The notes under the pieces: generated by a model
Database searches by the model: none
The model's input: the letters and a program-made list of their open reading frames with translations, nothing else
What the model was told of the DNA's origin: nothing
Made by a program: the position numbers and the translations under genes
Shown here: one piece after another, positions 60,709 through 64,000 of the stretch
Position numbering within the stretch: position 1 is the first letter of the stretch
Layout: the number at the start of each line of letters is the position of its first letter
Assembly (NCBI RefSeq): GCF_045062745.1
Contig: NZ_JBJGED010000040.1
Coordinates: 3,280-67,279, forward strand
DNA: 64,000 bases
Origin: Paenibacillus_AA sp045062745
GTDB lineage: Bacteria > Bacillota > Bacilli > Paenibacillales > NBRC-103111
Direction: 5' to 3'

Positions 60709-60971
60709 CCTTGCTCACTCCCAACCCAGCAGTTCATTTTGACTTCTTCACGATACCGTATTATAGCACAGCCGTATGTGGAATTATAGCGGAAAAATAA
60801 GCGTAACCCGCCTGTGGAGCCATCTGGCGAGGACAAGGTCACAGGAAGTTCACACAGTGTGGGACCGCTGCCTAATCGGATACCGCCACCCTTGTACGAA
60901 CAGGTTAACCAGCTGCGATTCCTACTCCGTCGTCCAGTAAGCTCACTTTGACTTACAATCAAATCCGCATA
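60709..60971 (-). other. lysC leader without recognised riboswitch
   Basis: These 263 bp hold no credible gene. Two TATAAT-type boxes (60761-60766 and 60783-60788 on the minus strand) probably mark promoters. Further upstream a GC-rich stretch contains the palindrome CACACTGTGTG near 60853 and inverted repeats of unknown meaning. No lysine or T-box element is seen. Confidence 0.4.
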
Positions 60972-60973
60972 CT

Positions 60974-61002
60974 AAAAAACCCCCGCCCTAGAGGGGCGAA
61001 GG
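60974..61002 (-). terminator. Terminator of efp
   Basis: The minus strand shows CCTTCGCCC-CTCTA-GGGCGGGGG followed by six T residues, 16 bp past the efp stop. Confidence 0.9.
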
Positions 61003-61017
61003 TTCCGACAAGCCGTA

Positions 61018-61575
61018 TTAAGCGCGGGAAATGTACTTGCCGTCGCTCGTATTGATGAGCAGGACGTCGCCTTCGTTGATGAACAGCGGCACTTGGACAT
61101 TCAGGCCGGTTTCCATCTTTGCATTTTTGAGCGCGCCTTGCGCCGTGTTGCCCTTCACGCCCGGCTCGGTCTCCACAACCTTCAGCTCGACGCTGTTCGG
61201 CAGGTTCACCCCGAGGATCTCGCCATGGTAGCTCACAATGTTCACGACCATGTTCTCCTTCAGGAACTTCAGCTCCCACTCGAGCTGGTCGGCGTTCAGC
61301 GAGAACTGGTCATACGTCTCGTTGTCCATGAACGTATGCTCGTCGTTGCTCGCGTACAAATATTGGACGGCGCGGTTCTCGACGTGCGCCCGGCCTACAT
61401 CCTCGCCTGCGCGGAACGTGCGCTCCACGGTGTTGCCATTGCGGAGATTTTTCAGCTTGGACCGAACGAATGCCGCTCCTTTGCCCGGTTTTACGTGCTG
61501 AAAGTCCAATACGGTGAAGATATCGTTTTCCACCTCGATCGTAAGGCCTGTCCGAAAATCGTTAACGGAAATCAC
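61018..61575 (-). CDS. efp: Elongation factor P
   Basis: The 185-residue protein has three beta-barrel domains. The modification-loop Lys is in KPGKGAAFVR near residue 32, and the C-terminal signature is VPLFINEGDVLLINTSDGKY. EF-P helps ribosomes pass polyproline stretches. The loop type (PGKG) matches Bacillus, where Lys32 carries 5-aminopentanol. Its leader holds copy B of the 58-bp element and a related hairpin. It lies between a Xaa-Pro peptidase gene and lysC. Confidence 0.95.
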   Translation of the reverse strand: MISVNDFRTGLTIEVENDIFTVLDFQHVKPGKGAAFVRSKLKNLRNGNTVERTFRAGEDVGRAHVENRAVQYLYASNDEHTFMDNETYDQFSLNADQLEWELKFLKENMVVNIVSYHGEILGVNLPNSVELKVVETEPGVKGNTAQGALKNAKMETGLNVQVPLFINEGDVLLINTSDGKYISRA

Positions 61576-61598
61576 TTCAAGAATCCTCCTTAGTAATA

Positions 61599-61656
61599 TT
61601 CCCCGAAAAGTGACGCCATGCTCACTTGATTATTCCGATTCCTTTTCGGGGACCCC
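61599..61656 (-). promoter_or_regulatory. 58-bp conserved leader element, copy B (efp)
   Basis: The element runs from GGGGTCCCC (61648-61656) to GGGGAA (about 61599), exactly as long as copy A before asp23. CCCCGAAAAGG pairs with CTTTTCGGGG, enclosing GGAATAATC and an inner GTGAG / TCAC stem. It ends 23 bp upstream of the efp start, immediately before AAGGAGGAT, so its folding could mask or free the ribosome binding site. Confidence 0.72.
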
Positions 61657-61662
61657 AATTTC

Positions 61663-61715
61663 ACCCCAAAAAGCGAATCGAAGCTCCGAACTGGAATCCG
61701 ATGCCCTTTTGGGGT
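61663..61715 (-). repeat. Second, diverged hairpin in tandem with leader copy B
   Basis: ACCCCAAAAG and CTTTTTGGGGT pair around about 33 bases, with ATCGGATTCC inside where the main element has ATCGGAATAATC. This looks like a diverged tandem copy placed directly 5' of copy B. It ends 24 bp from the stop of the peptidase gene. Confidence 0.55.
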
Positions 61716-61738
61716 TCCATTTACTATTTTTTACCCAT

Positions 61739-62812
61739 CTATTCGATGATAATAAAGTCTTTTCTGCTCTGTGTCAATCTGCGCATCCCGGTATCGGTCA
61801 TGACGATGTCGTCCTCGATGCGGACGCCGCCGAAATCCGGCAAATAAATGCCCGGCTCCACCGTCACGGTCATGCCCGGCTTCAGGACGACATCGCCGGT
61901 TACGGACAGCCTCGGCGCTTCATGAATTTCGAGTCCGAGCCCGTGTCCGGTGCCGTGACCGAAGAAGTCCGCGTATCCATACTTCGCGATGACGTCCCGA
62001 GCGAGCGCATCGCCCTGCTGCCCTGTCATGCCCGGCCGGATCTGATCCAGCGTATGAAGCTGCGCCTCGAGCACGATGTCGTAAATTTCCCTGTGCTTCG
62101 GCGTCGGCTTGCCCAGCATGACCGTGCGGGTGATGTCCGAGCAGTAGCCCTTGTAGTAAGCCCCAAAATCCAGCTTCACGAACTCCCCGCTCCGCAGGAC
62201 GCGATCGCTCGCCTTGCCGTGCGGCAGAGCGGAGCGCTCGCCCGAAGCGACGATCGTCTCGAACGACGTGGACGTCGCGCCATGGCGGCGCATATAAAAT
62301 TCGAGCTCGAGCGCTACGTCGCTCTCCTTGAGCCCCGGCTTCAGGAAGCCGAGCATATGCTCGAACGTGCGGTCCGCGAGCTCGGCCGCTTCTTGCATGA
62401 CCGCAAGCTCGGCGTCGTCCTTCACCATCCGCAGCTCCTCGATCAAGCTGCCGGTCGGCACGAGCTTCACGCCCGGGAGCGCTTCGGCATAGCCGGCGTA
62501 CGTCCCATAGCTGACGTCCTGCTGCTCGAACCCGAGCTCCGCCACCTTCCAATCGTGGAGCAGCTCCTTGACCGTCTCGATGAGCTTCGGCTTATGCTCT
62601 ACGAATTCGTAATGTATTGCCTGCTGCGGCGCTTGGGTGCGGTAACGGAAGTCGCTCAGCAGCACCGCCTTGTCCGCTGTGATCAGCAAAGCGCCCGACG
62701 AGCCTGTGAAACCGGACATATACCGCCGGTTATAGCCGCCCGTGACCAACAGCGCTTGCAGGTTGCGTTCTCCCATCAGCTGTCTCAATCGCGTTAAACG
62801 AGCTTGCTCCAT
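61739..62812 (-). CDS. Xaa-Pro aminopeptidase/dipeptidase, M24 family (YqhT-like)
   Basis: The protein of about 357 residues has an N-terminal creatinase-like domain and a C-terminal pita-bread fold with metal ligands in FVKLDFGAYYKGYCSDITR (two Asp), FFGHGTGHGLGLEIHE (His) and TVEPGIYLPDFGGVRIEDD (two Glu). It cleaves peptides next to proline. ATG at 62812 with AAAGGGG upstream. The same position between aroQ and efp as yqhT in B. subtilis. Its start is 2 bp after the aroQ stop. Confidence 0.92.
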   Translation of the reverse strand: MEQARLTRLRQLMGERNLQALLVTGGYNRRYMSGFTGSSGALLITADKAVLLSDFRYRTQAPQQAIHYEFVEHKPKLIETVKELLHDWKVAELGFEQQDVSYGTYAGYAEALPGVKLVPTGSLIEELRMVKDDAELAVMQEAAELADRTFEHMLGFLKPGLKESDVALELEFYMRRHGATSTSFETIVASGERSALPHGKASDRVLRSGEFVKLDFGAYYKGYCSDITRTVMLGKPTPKHREIYDIVLEAQLHTLDQIRPGMTGQQGDALARDVIAKYGYADFFGHGTGHGLGLEIHEAPRLSVTGDVVLKPGMTVTVEPGIYLPDFGGVRIEDDIVMTDTGMRRLTQSRKDFIIIE

Positions 62813-62814
62813 GC

Positions 62815-63276
62815 TCAATCCCCTTTCTCCTCTAAATGACGTATCAGTGCCTGGAGGCCGAGCTCATAGCTGTGCGCTCCGAATCCGGCTATCTGCCCCA
62901 CCATGACCGGCGCCGTAACCGACACATGTCGAAATGCTTCCCGCTTGTGGATATTGGAGAGATGCACTTCCACCGCCGGCAATTGAACCGTGCTCAGGGC
63001 GTCCCGGAGCGCATAGCTGTAATGCGTAAACGCGCCTGGATTGAACACGATGCCGTCTTGGGTTCCATACGCTTCATGAATGCGGTCGATCAGCGCACCC
63101 TCGTGGTTGGATTGAAAAAATTGCAGCTCTACGTTCCACGAGTCGGCTATCCGGTTCAGGTTCGCTTCGATCGCGGCGAGAGAAACGGTGCCATATATGC
63201 CCGGCTCGCGCATCCCCAGCATATTCAGATTCGGGCCGTTCAGAACTAGAATTCGCTTTTTCATTCGGTTCAACAT
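62815..63276 (-). CDS. aroQ: 3-dehydroquinate dehydratase, type II
   Basis: The protein of about 153 residues has all catalytic elements of the type II enzyme: NGPNLNMLGMREPGIYG with the active Tyr, NPGAFTHYSYALRDAL, and EVHLSNIHKREAFR with the His. It converts 3-dehydroquinate to 3-dehydroshikimate. ATG at 63276 has GGGAG 5 nt upstream; ATG at 63264, four codons later, gives the classic MKKRILVLNGPN start and may also serve. It is followed directly by the Xaa-Pro peptidase gene. Confidence 0.93.
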   Translation of the reverse strand: MLNRMKKRILVLNGPNLNMLGMREPGIYGTVSLAAIEANLNRIADSWNVELQFFQSNHEGALIDRIHEAYGTQDGIVFNPGAFTHYSYALRDALSTVQLPAVEVHLSNIHKREAFRHVSVTAPVMVGQIAGFGAHSYELGLQALIRHLEEKGD

Positions 63277-63391
63277 CCTTACTCCCGTAGTCAGGACGCG
63301 AGCAAGCCGCTGCTCGCTGCCGAAGCCAATTTTACCATAACCGTCCGGAAGTGAGAACTTTTTTCCACCAAGCTCGCATCGCGCGCGCGAT

Positions 63392-64000
63392 TCAACCCAG
63401 CGATACGCTCGGCTCCCGGTGCTGCTCATCATTAAACTCGTAGGCGATCGTATACCCAATGAACATGCCCCATAACAAAAAGAGGCTGCCGTCCGTAATG
63501 AGCGAATTCCAGTCTATCTTCCCGATCGGCTTCATCATGCCGGTCCTCGGCCCAACCGCTATGTAGAGGAGAACATACCAGGCGAACCCGTATATCAGCC
63601 CGGTCCAGGGCCCCTTTACTTTGCGAAAAAGCAAGGTGTAGAGGAGCGAGGCGACTAGTGAAAACACGATGAAGGCCGCCCATCCGGTCAAATATCCCCA
63701 ATTCGTCTGATTGAACGCCGGGTTGGACCAAGGCTTGATCAGAAAGGTCGGATGTACCTTCGTAAATTTGAAGTAATATTCTACAATGCGAATGCCACCC
63801 CACAATAAGCCGGCGAAGAGACCGGTATTAAGCGCAAAGGTCCACGGATTCGTCCCTTTGATCGGGCTGCGCTTCGATTTGCTTCCCCCGGCATCCCCTT
63901 TTCCAGATTGCTTCACTTCCCGCCCTTCCTTGCCTTCCTTGCCTTCCTTGCCTTCCTTGCCTTCCTTGCCTTCCTTGCCTTCCTTGCCTTCCTTGCCTTC
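63392..64000 (-). CDS. yqhR: YqhR family membrane protein with Gly-Lys-Glu repeat N-terminus (open at window edge)
   Basis: From GTG at 63916 the 174-residue product has four membrane spans and the YqhR core (NPWTFALNTGLFAGLLWGGI, EYYFKFTKVHP). The same frame, however, stays open upstream through GREVKQ into eight perfect GGC-AAG-GAA units that reach the window edge. The true start may therefore lie outside and the protein may begin with a (Gly-Lys-Glu)n segment. Function of YqhR is unknown. The yqhR-aroQ-yqhT-efp order is conserved in Bacillales. Confidence 0.8.
   Translation of the reverse strand, partial: EGKEGKEGKEGKEGKEGKEGKEGKEGREVKQSGKGDAGGSKSKRSPIKGTNPWTFALNTGLFAGLLWGGIRIVEYYFKFTKVHPTFLIKPWSNPAFNQTNWGYLTGWAAFIVFSLVASLLYTLLFRKVKGPWTGLIYGFAWYVLLYIAVGPRTGMMKPIGKIDWNSLITDGSLFLLWGMFIGYTIAYEFNDEQHREPSVSLG
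63926..64000 (-). repeat. Nine-base tandem repeat encoding Gly-Lys-Glu
   Basis: Eight perfect copies of TTCCTTGCC (GGCAAGGAA on the minus strand) plus three bases run to the window end. The unit length is a multiple of three and is in frame with yqhR. Confidence 0.95.

Noticed and set aside
60709..60971. Lysine riboswitch upstream of lysC
   Set aside because: The invariant AGAGGNGC and GGNCRAUCCG-type core blocks are absent.
63926..64000. CRISPR-like repeat array
   Set aside because: The unit is a 9-bp direct tandem repeat without spacers and is in coding frame.

Overview
The window reads as a chromosomal core region of an endospore-forming, fairly GC-rich Firmicute, most likely Paenibacillaceae. 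The main evidence is the uninterrupted order yqhR-aroQ-Xaa-Pro peptidase-efp, yqhV-spoIIIAA to AH, accB-accC, asp23-amaP-DUF2273, nusB-folD-xseA-xseB-ispA, OLE RNA-oapA, dxs-tlyA-ahrC-recN-spoIVB-spo0A, plus spoIIM, mciZ, a bkd cluster, copper-amine-oxidase-type stalk-domain proteins and WG repeats.

Layout. 1-3.2 kb: 5' end of spoIIM, an EndoQ-like nuclease, nudF, the tiny FtsZ inhibitor gene mciZ behind a sigma-E-like promoter, and a Uma2 protein. 3.3-10.3 kb: MFS exporter, DUF3866, then two divergent secreted stalk-domain proteins, one behind a clear c-di-GMP-I riboswitch. 10.3-17.2 kb: M20 peptidase, a Prli42-like miniprotein, bkdB-bkdAB-bkdAA and lpd, DUF2627. 17.2-20.9 kb: steA-glycosyltransferase-MraY-like operon, a Tyr-rich small protein and a Spo0E-like phosphatase. 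21.1-23.4 kb: an SOS operon behind a perfect LexA box, in which a Y-family polymerase sits between two related small proteins, the second starting with a YolD-type motif. 23.6-31.4 kb: accessory genes, including an ArsB-like transporter, a three-module protein, tRNA-Lys, a phosphoesterase, an MDR oxidoreductase, an AT-richer NlpC/P60 plus LD-carboxypeptidase pair, a probable group II intron remnant and a sialidase-fold secreted protein.

31.4-50.7 kb: the long minus-strand housekeeping block. spo0A has 0A boxes and spoIVB precedes it. Between oapA and the rest lies about 0.7 kb that I call the OLE noncoding RNA, with its own promoter. A CRE-controlled secreted polysaccharide-active gene has been inserted between ispA and OLE. 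50.9-57.1 kb: the full spoIIIA operon with a sigma-E-type promoter and yqhV. 57.3-64 kb: comA-comB (sulfolactate synthesis) and DUF441 on the plus strand, then lysC, efp, a Xaa-Pro peptidase, aroQ and yqhR, whose reading frame continues upstream into a Gly-Lys-Glu repeat at the window edge.

How the genes work together. Sporulation dominates: engulfment (SpoIIM), the feeding-tube complex (SpoIIIA), the SpoIVB signalling protease, the master regulator Spo0A, its antagonist Spo0E, cell division shutdown (MciZ) and the sulfolactate spore solute. These are interleaved with isoprenoid, folate, fatty-acid, arginine, lysine and shikimate genes. The most original observations are a 58-bp structured leader shared by asp23 and efp just upstream of their ribosome binding sites, and the YolD-fused mutasome-like SOS operon.
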